From NCBI RefSeq assembly GCF_000373585.1, contig NZ_KB891878.1, positions 62,001 to 126,000 on the forward strand: a stretch of 64,000 bases of DNA, written 5' to 3'. Each line of letters starts with the position of its first letter. Position 1 is the stretch's first letter. This DNA is from Streptomyces sp. MspMP-M5 (GTDB lineage: Bacteria; Actinomycetota; Actinomycetes; Streptomycetales; Streptomycetaceae). The position numbers and the translations under genes were made by a program. This document shows positions 7,886-16,585 of the stretch, piece by piece. Below the pieces are notes generated by a model, which saw nothing but the letters and a program-made list of their open reading frames with translations, had not been told where the DNA came from and did not search any database.

Positions 7886-8647
7886 CTAACGGATCGCGAC
7901 CAGTACGCAGCTGTCGCCGAACTGCCACACCGGGACGACCTGCGCGAAGCCGGTGGTGTGCAGCAGGGCGGTGTGGTCGGCGACGGACAGGCCGTTGTCC
8001 GCGCAGACGGCGGGGCCGCCGAGCCGGCGGCTGCGCTCGGCGAGCGGCTCGGCCAGCTCCGGCTCCGACGCCACCGCCGCCCACCAGGACTCCCAGTCCT
8101 CGTGGTCGCCGTCCCGCTGCCGCTCGGCGCGCCGGCGCCCGACATGGGCGGCGAGCGCGCCGGGGAAGGCCCCGGGCTGCGGGAGGTGGTCGCCGTTGAC
8201 GAGCACGCCGCCGGGCCGCAGCAGCGCGGCGAGTTGGGCGTAGGTGCGCCGCAGCACCGACTCGGGGAGGCAGTGCAGCGCGGTGGTGGAGACCGCGGCG
8301 TCGAGCGGGCGGCCCAGCGCCAGCGCCTCGGTCCAGCCGTCCGCGCCGATCGTCGCGTCCACATAGCGGGCGGCCGACGCATGGTGGGTGCGGGCCAGTT
8401 CGAGCAGCAGCGGGTCCATGTCCACCCCGATGACCTCGGCGCGCGGCAGCCGGTCCGCGAGCCGGGCGGCGAGCGAGCCCGGGCCGCAGCCGAGATCGAC
8501 CACCAGCGGCCGCCGCTGACCGGCCGTCACATACTCGACGACATCGGCGATCACCGTGAACCGCTCCTCGCGGTCGACGGCATAGCGCCGCTGCTGCCGC
8601 TCCCAGCGCTCCACCCACCACTCCGCGACGGCCATGCTGAGCCCCAT
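7886..8647 (-). CDS. Class I SAM-dependent methyltransferase
   Basis: A protein of 253 residues from ATG 8647; ATG 8635 is also possible. The SAM-binding motif I is 'VVDLGCGPGSLAARLADRLP', followed by the acidic motif 'VIGVDMDPLLLELAR' and the post-III segment 'LLRPGGVLVNGD'. The C-terminal lid holds Trp-rich 'DWESWWAAV'. The substrate cannot be read. It lies downstream of the PLP-enzyme operon on the same strand but after a 163-base gap that contains its own palindrome (8707-8721), so it is probably a separate transcription unit. Confidence 0.8.
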   Translation of the reverse strand: MGLSMAVAEWWVERWERQQRRYAVDREERFTVIADVVEYVTAGQRRPLVVDLGCGPGSLAARLADRLPRAEVIGVDMDPLLLELARTHHASAARYVDATIGADGWTEALALGRPLDAAVSTTALHCLPESVLRRTYAQLAALLRPGGVLVNGDHLPQPGAFPGALAAHVGRRRAERQRDGDHEDWESWWAAVASEPELAEPLAERSRRLGGPAVCADNGLSVADHTALLHTTGFAQVVPVWQFGDSCVLVAIR

Positions 8648-8706
8648 CTGGTCGCACCACCCCTGCCGTTTCCGTCTGTGCCGCACGTCGCCCACGAGGC
8701 TACAGG

Positions 8707-8721
8707 TGGAAACGGTTTCCA
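8707..8721. promoter_or_regulatory. LacI-type palindrome upstream of the methyltransferase
   Basis: A perfect palindrome TGGAAAC-G-GTTTCCA lies 60 bases upstream of the methyltransferase start. The GGAAAC/GTTTCC pattern is the usual shape of operators of LacI/GalR repressors. A half-match, CGTTTCCG, lies at about 8667-8674. Binding is inferred. Confidence 0.5.
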
Positions 8722-8810
8722 TTACCCATAGGGCCCTCCTTTCACTCCGGAGGGGCACGACCCGGCAGGGAACGAGCACACCGCGGCACGGAACGGACGC
8801 GGAACGGCAC

Positions 8811-10028
8811 TCATGTCAGGGAAGCGAGCACGGCAAGCAACCGATCGATCTCCTCGGGGGTGTTGTAGACGTGCAGACTGACCCGCACCGAACTGCTCCG
8901 CTCCCCCGCACCCGCCTGGCAGTGGCCGTCCGTGCGCACCATGAAGCCGTGACTGAACAGGATGAAGCCGAGGTCGCTCGCGCCGATGCCGCGGTGGCGG
9001 AAGGTGACGATCCCGCAGCGCTGCTGGACCCGCGCGTCGAGGGCCAGGCTGCGCTGGCAGCCCAGGATCTCGTAGGCGTCGAGCCGGCGCAGCCCGTCCG
9101 ACAGGCGGGCGGCCAGCGCGACCGTCCAGCGGCCGATCCGCTCGGTGCCGGCGGCCTCCAGCCAGTCCAGCGCGGCCGAAAGGCTGGCGATCCCGGTGGT
9201 GTTGGGGCTGCCCCGCCAGCCGCCGGGCCGCAGCTCCGGGCCGCGCGCCTGGCGGGCCCAGACCGCCCCGGAGCCGGGCAGCGCCAGCGCCTTGTGGCCG
9301 GAGAACGCCACGAAGTCCACGTCGAGTTCGGCGACCGAGACCGGCAGATGGCCCACGCTCTGCGCGGCGTCCAGGCAGATCGGCACGTCGGGCCCCACCG
9401 CCTGTCGGACGAGGTGGACGTTCATGTTGCCGCCGTAGACGTGGTGGACGTGGGTGGCGGCCACGAACCGGGTGCGCGGGCCGACGAGCCGGGCCAGTGC
9501 CGCGGTGTCGTAGTCGCCGGACGAGTCCTGGTACGGCATCTCGCGCACCCGGATACGCACGCCCTGCCGCTCCAGCAGCCGCTGCGCCTCCAGCCACGGG
9601 GCCAGATTGGCCTCGTGGTCGGCGAACGGGACCACGATCTCGTCCCCGTCGGTGAGGAGTTCCGGCAGCCAGTCCCGGGCGACCAGCCGCAGGCCCTCGG
9701 TCGTCCCGCTGGTGAAGTGGACCGCCGAGCGCTCCGGCTCCGGGTCGTCGAGGAAGGTCCTGATCCGGTCGCGGACACCGGCCACCAGGGCGGTGGAGGC
9801 GTTGGCCCAGGGGTAGGAGCCGCGGCCGGCGTTGGCGTGCGCGGTGGTCAACTGGTCCTGGACGGCGTCCAGTACGGCCCGCGGCTTCTGTCCGGTGGCG
9901 GCGCTGTCCAGATACGCCAGCTCCGGGTTGGCCGTGACGATCGGGAACTGGGCGCGCAGTGCGCGCTGCCACGGCCCCAGCTCCGCGAAGAGCGCGGCGG
10001 CCTGGCCGGGCGCGGTGATCGGGGCCAT
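8811..10028 (-). CDS. Cysteine-desulfurase-like class V aminotransferase
   Basis: A protein of 405 residues of PLP fold type I. It shows 'YLDSAATGQKPRAVLDA' at the N-terminus, the Asp and His region 'PICLDAAQSVGHLPVS', and the Schiff-base lysine in 'FSGHKALALPGSG'. The C-terminal 'RTDGHCQAG' aligns with the catalytic-cysteine loop (GHHCAQP) of SufS/CsdA enzymes, so a persulfide-forming activity is chemically possible. It starts 5 bases after the cysteine synthase-rhodanese stop and is the last gene of the operon. It may be a desulfurase feeding the rhodanese domain or a lyase on a related amino acid. Confidence 0.82.
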   Translation of the reverse strand: MAPITAPGQAAALFAELGPWQRALRAQFPIVTANPELAYLDSAATGQKPRAVLDAVQDQLTTAHANAGRGSYPWANASTALVAGVRDRIRTFLDDPEPERSAVHFTSGTTEGLRLVARDWLPELLTDGDEIVVPFADHEANLAPWLEAQRLLERQGVRIRVREMPYQDSSGDYDTAALARLVGPRTRFVAATHVHHVYGGNMNVHLVRQAVGPDVPICLDAAQSVGHLPVSVAELDVDFVAFSGHKALALPGSGAVWARQARGPELRPGGWRGSPNTTGIASLSAALDWLEAAGTERIGRWTVALAARLSDGLRRLDAYEILGCQRSLALDARVQQRCGIVTFRHRGIGASDLGFILFSHGFMVRTDGHCQAGAGERSSSVRVSLHVYNTPEEIDRLLAVLASLT

Positions 10029-10033
10029 CGCGG

Positions 10034-11398
10034 TCAGTCCCGGACCAGCGGCGCGCCGGCGTCCCGCCAGGCGATGACGCCCCCGCTGAGGCTGCGGACC
10101 TCGGGATGGCCCATCCGGGTCAGCAGCGCGGCGTAGCGGGCGGACTGCTCGCCCACGGGACAGACCAGCAGCACCGGCTGCCGGGTGCTGAACGGCAGCC
10201 CGCCCCGGACCAGTTCGTCGAAGAGCTGGTCCACGATGTTGATCGCCCCCTCGATGTGCAGCGCGGCGTACGCGAACGGGCTGCGCAGGTCGACCACGAG
10301 CGGCCGGTCCCGCTCGATCCACTTCCGGGCGTCCGGGACGTCGACGGCGGGGGCGGCGGCGACCTCGGCGTCCGTCAGGTCGGCGGGGTCGTTCCGGCGG
10401 GGCGGCTGACGGAACAGGTCGGGGCGGCGGCGCTTGGTGTAGCTGAGATAGCTCTCGATCCGGTCGCAGACGATGAACACCGCCGACCTGCGGGGCCCGG
10501 CGTCCCCGGTCTCCCCGTCACTCTCGACGGACTGACTGTACGTCAACTCCTCATCTATGGACCGAAGATGGCGCACCGTGCCGTAGTAGGCGGCGCCTCC
10601 GGTCGGTCCGGCCAGGATGCCGCAGCGCCGGGCCAGGGTCAGCATGCCCTCGATGGCCTCGTCGGAGCCGACCGACTCCACCGTGTCGTAGGTCGCCGGG
10701 TCGAAGAGGCCGACCTCGTGGACCTCGTCCAGGGTGCGGATGCCGGGGATGAAGTCGGACTTGGCGGCGACCAGTCCGACCACCCGCACCCGGGGGTCGT
10801 GCTCGCGCAGCACCCGGGCCACGCCGGTGGACGAACCGGCCGTGCCGACACAGGCGACGAACCAGTCGGGGGCCCGCCCGTCCAGGTCCTTGACGATCTC
10901 CGGACCGGTGCCGGTGGCGTGCGCCTCGGTGTTGCGGGGGTTGAAGTACTGGTCGGTGTGGAGGTAGCTGCTGCCCGGCTCGGACAGCTCGCGGTGGAAG
11001 AGGGTGAGCGGGTCCTCGGTGTTGGTCGGGTCCAGGCACTCGCTCTGGCCGGGGAGTTCCTCGATGTCGGCGCCCAGCAGCAGGAGCAGGTCCTTGATCT
11101 CGGGGATGCGCATCCGGTTCGTCACACTCTTGAACGGGAGCCCGTGCATGCCCGCGATGACCGCCAGTGCCTTGGCGGTGTTGCCGCTGGAGAGTTCCAC
11201 GACCTGGCTGCCGTGCTCGGCGGCGGCCGCCAGGCCCGGCCGGGCCATGTTCCAGGCGGCCCGGTCCTTCACCGACCCGAAGGGGTTGAGCAGTTCCAGC
11301 TTGGCGTACAGGTCGATGTGGCGCAGACCGTGCACCGCCGGATCGATCCGTACCAGCGGGGTGTTCCCGATGGCCTCGGTGATGCTCTCGTACCTCAT
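10034..11398 (-). CDS. Cysteine synthase-like PLP enzyme fused to a rhodanese domain
   Basis: A protein of 454 residues. Residues 1-300 are a fold-II beta-substituting enzyme: 'AIGNTPLVRI', PLP lysine in 'NPFGSVKDR', 'SSGNTAKALAVIA' for the substrate/phosphate loop, and 'CVGTAGSSTGVARVL'. Residues about 345-454 are a rhodanese domain with active-site loop CPVGEQS preceded by 'QPVLLV', so the catalytic cysteine is present. A fused persulfide carrier suggests sulfur transfer rather than ordinary O-acetylserine sulfhydrylation. ATG at 11398 follows GGGGGAG and overlaps the upstream stop as ATGA, so translation is coupled to the Y4yA-like gene. Confidence 0.85.
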   Translation of the reverse strand: MRYESITEAIGNTPLVRIDPAVHGLRHIDLYAKLELLNPFGSVKDRAAWNMARPGLAAAAEHGSQVVELSSGNTAKALAVIAGMHGLPFKSVTNRMRIPEIKDLLLLLGADIEELPGQSECLDPTNTEDPLTLFHRELSEPGSSYLHTDQYFNPRNTEAHATGTGPEIVKDLDGRAPDWFVACVGTAGSSTGVARVLREHDPRVRVVGLVAAKSDFIPGIRTLDEVHEVGLFDPATYDTVESVGSDEAIEGMLTLARRCGILAGPTGGAAYYGTVRHLRSIDEELTYSQSVESDGETGDAGPRRSAVFIVCDRIESYLSYTKRRRPDLFRQPPRRNDPADLTDAEVAAAPAVDVPDARKWIERDRPLVVDLRSPFAYAALHIEGAINIVDQLFDELVRGGLPFSTRQPVLLVCPVGEQSARYAALLTRMGHPEVRSLSGGVIAWRDAGAPLVRD

Positions 11399-12885
11399 GG
11401 CTCTCCCCCTGGACGTGTGATCGGCCAGTACTGCTCGTCGAGGCACCAGCGCCAGGAACCGTCCTCCTGCCAGGCGGCGACCTTGCGCGCGACGGGCTGG
11501 TGCTGCGCGCGGCTGGTCTGGAAGTCCATGCAGTAGCCGGCGGTGTTGACGAACGCCAGCAGCTCACCGGGGCGGGGCAGCCGGGGCAGGAAGACCATCC
11601 GACGGGTGATCAGATCCGCCTCCAGGCAGAGGCTGCCCGCGAGGTAGACGCCCGCCGCCGGGCCGTCGCCCGGGACCGCGCGGGTGCCGTCCCGCCCGAG
11701 CAGGACCGGGTCCATCAGCACCCCGTGCTCCTCCAGCCCCGCGTCGTCGGCCTTCATCGCCAGCCGCACCAGCGGCTCCCCGCTGTCGGTGCGGCGCACC
11801 TCCAGCACCCGGGCGAGCACCAGGCCGCACTGGTCGACCAGCGCCCGGCCCGGCTCGGTGTAGAGGTCGTAGAGGTTCTCCAGCAGGAGGGTCGCCAGGG
11901 TGCGGCCGCCGAACGAGGGGGCGGGCAGCGCCAGCAGTTCGTCGAGGTAGCGGGCGCCGGCGACCGGGCGGTGGGCGGGGTAGAGGCCGAGCGCACCGCG
12001 CAGGGTGCCGGCGTCGTTGCGGAGCCCGTAGCCGTGGCCGCGCCAGGTGAGCGGGGGGCGGCGGCCGAGCACGGCGGCGGCCAGTTCGGAGGTGTAGTGC
12101 TCCCATTCCTCCGCGTGGGCGAGGTAGTTGACGCCGAAGCCGCCGCCGATGTCCACCGCCCGCGGCCGCAGGCCCCGGCTGCGGCAGGCGTCCATGGCCC
12201 GGACGCAGCCCTCCAGGGCGCGGGCCTTCTCCTCGGGGCTGGTGGTGTCGAGGTGGTAGCCGACGCCGGTCAGCTCCAGGACGTCGGCGTGCCGCTCGAC
12301 GGTCTTCAGCAGGGCGTCCAGCTCCCCGGCCGGGGTGCCGAAGCGGCTGGGCCGGGTCAGCACCCTGACCCCCGGCCCGTCGAAGGCGGACAGCCGCAGC
12401 AACACGCGTATGCGGGCGAGTCGGTGGGCGCGGATCAGGGCCGCCAGTTCGTCGAGTTCGGCGGCGGAGTCGGCGTTGACGGTGGCCCCGACCCGGGCGG
12501 CGAGCCACAGGAACTCGCGGCTCTTCGGGCCGGTCGCCATGATCCGGTCCGGGGTGAAGCCGGCGCCGAGGGCGTGTTGCAGTTCGCCCAGGGAGGCGAC
12601 GTCGACGGCCGTCTCCGTCGCCGCGAGCCGCCGTAGCAGGGCGCTGGAGCGGTTGGCCTTGTGGGCGAAGAAGACCCGGCCGCCGAGCCGGTGGGTGCCG
12701 TACGCGGCGCGGAACCGCGCGGCGTTCTCGGCGATCTGGTCGGGCAGCAGCACGTTCAGCGGCGAGCCCAGGGCGTCGACGAGCGACGGGAGGAGGGCTC
12801 CCGTGCCCAGCAGCGACGCGAGCCGCGCGTCCAGGCGCGGTGCCAGGGACAGCGGCTCCGGAGACGATGGCACAGCAGCCGCCAA
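11395..12885 (-). CDS. Y4yA-like fold-III PLP-dependent enzyme
   Basis: A protein of about 496 residues, similar to diaminopimelate/ornithine decarboxylases. The PLP lysine is in 'RVFFAHKANRSSALLR', the phosphate-binding Gly loop in 'RAVDIGGGFGVNYLAH', and a C-terminal 'AGSLCLEADLI' supplies the active-site cysteine region. Length and sequence style fit the Y4yA family, whose reaction is not established to my knowledge. TTG at 12885 is chosen because AAGGGGG lies 4 bases upstream; GTG at 12873 is the alternative. Overlap with the next gene (ATGA) shows an operon. Either a decarboxylase or a racemase is possible. Confidence 0.78.
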   Translation of the reverse strand: MAAAVPSSPEPLSLAPRLDARLASLLGTGALLPSLVDALGSPLNVLLPDQIAENAARFRAAYGTHRLGGRVFFAHKANRSSALLRRLAATETAVDVASLGELQHALGAGFTPDRIMATGPKSREFLWLAARVGATVNADSAAELDELAALIRAHRLARIRVLLRLSAFDGPGVRVLTRPSRFGTPAGELDALLKTVERHADVLELTGVGYHLDTTSPEEKARALEGCVRAMDACRSRGLRPRAVDIGGGFGVNYLAHAEEWEHYTSELAAAVLGRRPPLTWRGHGYGLRNDAGTLRGALGLYPAHRPVAGARYLDELLALPAPSFGGRTLATLLLENLYDLYTEPGRALVDQCGLVLARVLEVRRTDSGEPLVRLAMKADDAGLEEHGVLMDPVLLGRDGTRAVPGDGPAAGVYLAGSLCLEADLITRRMVFLPRLPRPGELLAFVNTAGYCMDFQTSRAQHQPVARKVAAWQEDGSWRWCLDEQYWPITRPGGEP

Positions 12886-12986
12886 GAGACCCCCTTCGAC
12901 GTGAGTGCGAACGCGACCCGCACGGTTCGCCGTTAACCACTTCCCGCTCCCGGCGGCCTTTACGCGCGCCCGCCGCCGGCGGTGCG

Positions 12987-14159
12987 TCAGAGGCGCACCA
13001 GGGCGTCCGGGACGAGGGAGTCCCGGGTCGGGTAGCCGTCGACGGCCATCAGCAGGTCGGCCTCGGCCAGCAGCGAGCGCAGTACGTGCGCCACGCCGTC
13101 GGTGCCGCCGAGCGCCAGCCCGTAGGCGTAGGGGCGGCCGACGCCGACCGCGGTGGCGCCGAGGGCGAGCGCCTTGACCACGTCGGTGCCGGTGCGCACC
13201 CCGGAGTCGAAGAGCACCGGCAGGCCGTCGGCGGCGGACACCACGCCGGGCAGCGCGTCGAGCGCGGGCAGGCCGCCGTTGGCCTGCCGGCCGCCGTGGT
13301 TGGAGCAGTAGACGCCGTCCACGCCGCCGTCCCGGGCCCGGCGGACGTCCTCGGGGTGGCAGAGGCCCTTGAGGAGCAGCGGCAGCTCGGTCAGCGACCG
13401 CAGCCAGGGCAGGTCGTCCCAGGTCAGCGGGTTGTCGAAGACACTGGCGTAGAGGGCGACGGCGGCGGCCGGGTCCTCCTCCGGCGGCTTGCGGAGCCGG
13501 GAGCGGAAGACCGGGTCGGAGGTGTAGTTGGCCAGGCAGTGGCCGTGCAGCTGGGGGGAGTTGGCCAGGGCGAGGTCGCGGGGGCGCCAGCCGAGGGTCC
13601 AGGTGTCCAGGGTGACGACGATGCCCTGGAAGCCGGCCGCCTCGGCGCGGCGGACCAGGCTCTCGGCGAGTTCCCGGTCGGTCGGGGTGTAGAGCTGGAA
13701 GTAGCCGGGGGTGTCGCCGAGTTCGGCGGCGACCGCCTCCAGCGGGTCGGCGGAGAAGGTCGAGGCGATCATCGGGACGCCGGTGCGGGCCGCGGCCCGC
13801 GCGGCGGCCAGATCGCCGTGTCCGTCCCGGGTGCACAGGCCGAGCACCCCGACCGGCGCCATCATCAGCGGCGACGGCAGTGTCCGGCCGAACATCTGGA
13901 CCGACAGGTCCCGTTGGGCGGCGCCGACCATCATCCGCGGCATCAGCCCCCAGCGTGCGAAGGCGGCGGCGTTGGCCCGCTGGGTGTGCTCGTCCCCCGC
14001 GCCGCCGGCGACGTACGACCAGACGGTCGCCGGGAGGACCGCTTCGGCGCGCGCCTCCAGGTCGGCGAAGGTCACCGGCAGCTCGGGCAGTTCACCGCGC
14101 AGGCCGCCGGCGTAGATGTGCTGCTGGAAGTCGCCGAAGTGCTGGGGCGTGGACGGCAT
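12987..14159 (-). CDS. FMN-dependent alpha-hydroxy-acid oxidase / lactate 2-monooxygenase
   Basis: A protein of 390 residues. It contains 'VWSYVAGGAGDEHT', 'MMAPVGVLGL', 'FQLYTPTD', and the FMN/active-site segment 'GVYCSNHGGRQANGG' with 'VLFDSGVRTGTDVVKALALG', all hallmarks of the glycolate/lactate oxidase family. The Ala/Gly-type and insertion regions look most like lactate 2-monooxygenase. It converts a 2-hydroxy acid to a keto acid or a decarboxylated acid. ATG at 14159 follows GGAGAC by 8 bases. It lies 101 bases upstream of the Y4yA-like gene on the same strand and probably heads that operon; no terminator is obvious in the gap. Confidence 0.83.
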   Translation of the reverse strand: MPSTPQHFGDFQQHIYAGGLRGELPELPVTFADLEARAEAVLPATVWSYVAGGAGDEHTQRANAAAFARWGLMPRMMVGAAQRDLSVQMFGRTLPSPLMMAPVGVLGLCTRDGHGDLAAARAAARTGVPMIASTFSADPLEAVAAELGDTPGYFQLYTPTDRELAESLVRRAEAAGFQGIVVTLDTWTLGWRPRDLALANSPQLHGHCLANYTSDPVFRSRLRKPPEEDPAAAVALYASVFDNPLTWDDLPWLRSLTELPLLLKGLCHPEDVRRARDGGVDGVYCSNHGGRQANGGLPALDALPGVVSAADGLPVLFDSGVRTGTDVVKALALGATAVGVGRPYAYGLALGGTDGVAHVLRSLLAEADLLMAVDGYPTRDSLVPDALVRL

Positions 14160-14396
14160 CGGCTGCGTCTCCGTTCTTGTCGCTGGTCCGCGCGTGCGCA
14201 CGGCTCCTCGGGCCCGCGGAGTCAGGGCGCGTCTGGTGGATCTCCGCGGGTTCCCAAGGATTCCTATCGCGTTCCGGCGCCGGGCGACATGGGCGGACGC
14301 GCCAAGATGCGGCCGGCCACCGGCCGGACCGGGCAGCGGGGGTTCCGGGCGACCGCTCCCGCTACGCGGCGTTTGCGACCCTCCGTCAGGGTCGTT

Positions 14397-14426
14397 TTGG
14401 AGTCGGGCCGATTTACTCCATACGAT
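14397..14426 (+). promoter_or_regulatory. Candidate promoter giving a leaderless mRNA
   Basis: TTGGAG at 14397-14402 and TACGAT at 14421-14426 are 18 bases apart. Transcription would start near 14432-14433, at or next to the ATG at 14433. No ribosome-binding site lies before that ATG, which fits a leaderless transcript. Confidence 0.45.
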
Positions 14427-14432
14427 CCGGCG

Positions 14433-15719
14433 ATGATCACCACGACGATCACCAGACGGATCACCAGAAAAAGGCTGGCGGCCGGGGTGTGCGGGCTGCT
14501 CGCCGCGATGGCGATGGCGCTGTCACCCACGCCGGCGTCGGCCGGCGAACCCACCGCACCGGCCGCCCCCAAGGTGGAGCTGACCCTCGACGTCAGCGGT
14601 TCGATGCGGGCCCGGGACATCGACGGGCAGAGCCGGATGGCCGCGGCGAAGCAGGCGTTCAACGAGGTGCTGGACGCCGTGCCGAAGGACGTCCAGCTCG
14701 GCATACGGACGCTCGGCGCCACCTACCCCGGCAACGACCGCAAGGTCGGCTGCACGGACACCAAGCTGCTCTACCCGGTCGGGCCGCTCGACCGGACCGA
14801 GGCCAAGACCGCGGTGGCCACGCTCGTGCCCACCGGCTGGACGCCGATCGGCCCGGCGCTGCAGGCCGCCGCCCAGGACCTCAAGGGCGGCGACGGACAG
14901 CGCCGGATCGTCCTGATCACCGACGGTGAGGACACCTGCCAGCCGCTGGACCCCTGCCAGGTCGCCCGGGACATCGCCGCCCAGGGCATCCACCTCACCG
15001 TGGACACCCTCGGCCTGCTCCCGGACGCCAAGACCCGCCGCCAGCTGAGCTGCATCGCCGAGGCCACCGGCGGCACGTACACCTCGGTGCAGCACACCGC
15101 CCAACTGCGGGACCGGGTACACCAGTTGGTGAACCGCACGGCACGGAAGACGGCCACTCCGGTGGCGACGCAGGGCGCCGCGCAGTGCGCCACCGCGCCG
15201 GTGCTCAAGCCGGGTCTCTACAGCGACCGGGAGAAGTTCGCCGAGCACCGCTGGTACCGGGTCGACGTCAAGCCGGGCCAGGAGCTGCGCGCCGCGGTGA
15301 GCATCGGCGCGGACCGCGCGGTCGACAACGACTACGGGGTGCTGCTGCGAGCCTCGACCGTGCACGGCCGGGAGATCGTCCGCGGCGCGGAGGCCGGTGA
15401 CGGACGAACCGACGTCATCTCCACCGGGCTGCGCTACGCCAAGGCCAAGGGCGGTGCCTCGGACGAGGCGCCCGAGACGGTCTGCCTCCAGGTCAGCAAC
15501 TCCTTCTCGGCGGTCCCCTCGGTCAAGACCGAGCCCGGCCTGCCGGTGGAGCTGGCCGTCGACGTCGTCGACGGTCCGCACGACGCCTCCGACGTGGCCT
15601 CCTTCGGCCTCGGCCGGGGCTGGTGGCTGCTGGGCGCTCTGGTGCTCGCCGGCCTGCTGGGCGGCCTGGTGTGGGGCTGGATCTCCCGTTGGCGCATCAC
15701 CGTCTGGAGGACCAACTGA
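14433..15719 (+). CDS. Secreted, membrane-anchored VWA-domain protein
   Basis: A protein of 428 residues. The signal peptide (about 1-36) ends ASAG. A von Willebrand A domain (about 45-230) has the MIDAS motif DVSGSM and 'IVLITDGEDTC'. A beta-rich domain follows, and a C-terminal helix (about 393-415) ends in a short basic cytoplasmic tail. It probably displays a metal-dependent protein-binding domain outside the cell. The stop overlaps the next ATG (TGATG), so the two genes are translationally coupled and likely make a complex. No ribosome-binding site is seen; see the promoter at 14397. Confidence 0.8.
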   Translation: MITTTITRRITRKRLAAGVCGLLAAMAMALSPTPASAGEPTAPAAPKVELTLDVSGSMRARDIDGQSRMAAAKQAFNEVLDAVPKDVQLGIRTLGATYPGNDRKVGCTDTKLLYPVGPLDRTEAKTAVATLVPTGWTPIGPALQAAAQDLKGGDGQRRIVLITDGEDTCQPLDPCQVARDIAAQGIHLTVDTLGLLPDAKTRRQLSCIAEATGGTYTSVQHTAQLRDRVHQLVNRTARKTATPVATQGAAQCATAPVLKPGLYSDREKFAEHRWYRVDVKPGQELRAAVSIGADRAVDNDYGVLLRASTVHGREIVRGAEAGDGRTDVISTGLRYAKAKGGASDEAPETVCLQVSNSFSAVPSVKTEPGLPVELAVDVVDGPHDASDVASFGLGRGWWLLGALVLAGLLGGLVWGWISRWRITVWRTN

Positions 15720-16579
15720 TGTGGAACGTACGCGACATGACGGCCCGGGCGGCGCGGGCGGCGGGGCTGCTGGCGAGCGCGGCGGCGCTGGCGTTCGCCG
15801 GCGGTGTGGCGGGGGCCGGCGCGGCCGTCGCCGACAGCCCGAGCCCCAGCGCCAGTACCGGTGACGGGGACACCGCCAAGGGCCCGACGGAGGCCGGTAC
15901 GTCCTTCCGTACCGCCACCCCGATCGCCCTGGACCAGCGGGCCACCGCCGGCGCCTCCACCGGCGACTACCTGTACTGGGTGCTGCCGGCCGACGCCGGA
16001 CAGCAGGTCACCGTCAACGCCAAGGTGACGCTGCCGCAGTCCGCGCGGCACGGCACCGCCACCTGGCAGCTGGACGTCTACGACGGGCTGCGGCGCCGGC
16101 AGGCGTGCCGCTACGGCGCGACGACCAGGACGGCCGCGCAGGACGCCGGGTCGGTCGAACTGTCCTGTGCGCTGCGCACCGTGCGCGGCTGGGCCGAGCA
16201 GTGGTCGAACGACCCGCTGCCGGGCAACTACTACGTCCGGCTGACCGTCGTCGACCTGCCGCAGGAGGACCTGGGCCAGCCCGTCCAGGCGGAGGTCAAG
16301 GCGTCCGCGACCGACGCGGGCGGGGCCCGGGCGGTGGACGGCAGGCTGTCGGCTCCGCTGGTGGCCGGCGCGGGTACGGCCTCGCCCGCGCCGCGGCCGA
16401 GCAGCTCGGCGGAGCAGCCGGCCGCGGACGGCGCGCCGGACGGCGGCTGGTCCTCGGGCTGGTGGTCGGACCGCTGGGTGTGGACCGCGGTGGGCGGTGT
16501 ACTGGCGGCGCTGGCGGGCATCGGCGGCTACCGCATGACGCGCGGATCGGGCCGGCCGGCGCATCTGCCGCGCGCCTGA
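15719..16579 (+). CDS. Secreted membrane-anchored partner of the VWA protein
   Basis: A protein of 286 residues. The signal (about 1-38) ends AAVADS, an extracellular beta-rich domain follows (about 55-210, with two cysteines), then a Ser/Pro/Ala-rich linker, a Trp-rich patch 'GGWSSGWWSDRWVW' and one C-terminal membrane helix. It resembles the extracellular domain of the preceding protein ('TGDYLYWVLPADAGQQVTVN' against 'EHRWYRVDVKPGQELRAAVS'), so the two share a jellyroll-like module. GGAGG lies before the ATG at 15719. Specific function unknown. Confidence 0.7.
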   Translation: MWNVRDMTARAARAAGLLASAAALAFAGGVAGAGAAVADSPSPSASTGDGDTAKGPTEAGTSFRTATPIALDQRATAGASTGDYLYWVLPADAGQQVTVNAKVTLPQSARHGTATWQLDVYDGLRRRQACRYGATTRTAAQDAGSVELSCALRTVRGWAEQWSNDPLPGNYYVRLTVVDLPQEDLGQPVQAEVKASATDAGGARAVDGRLSAPLVAGAGTASPAPRPSSSAEQPAADGAPDGGWSSGWWSDRWVWTAVGGVLAALAGIGGYRMTRGSGRPAHLPRA

Positions 16580-16585
16580 ACGGGT

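Noticed and set aside
15719-16579. Reading the VWA partner as a sortase substrate
   Set aside because: No LPxTG-like motif precedes the C-terminal helix, and the tail is not a typical sorting signal.
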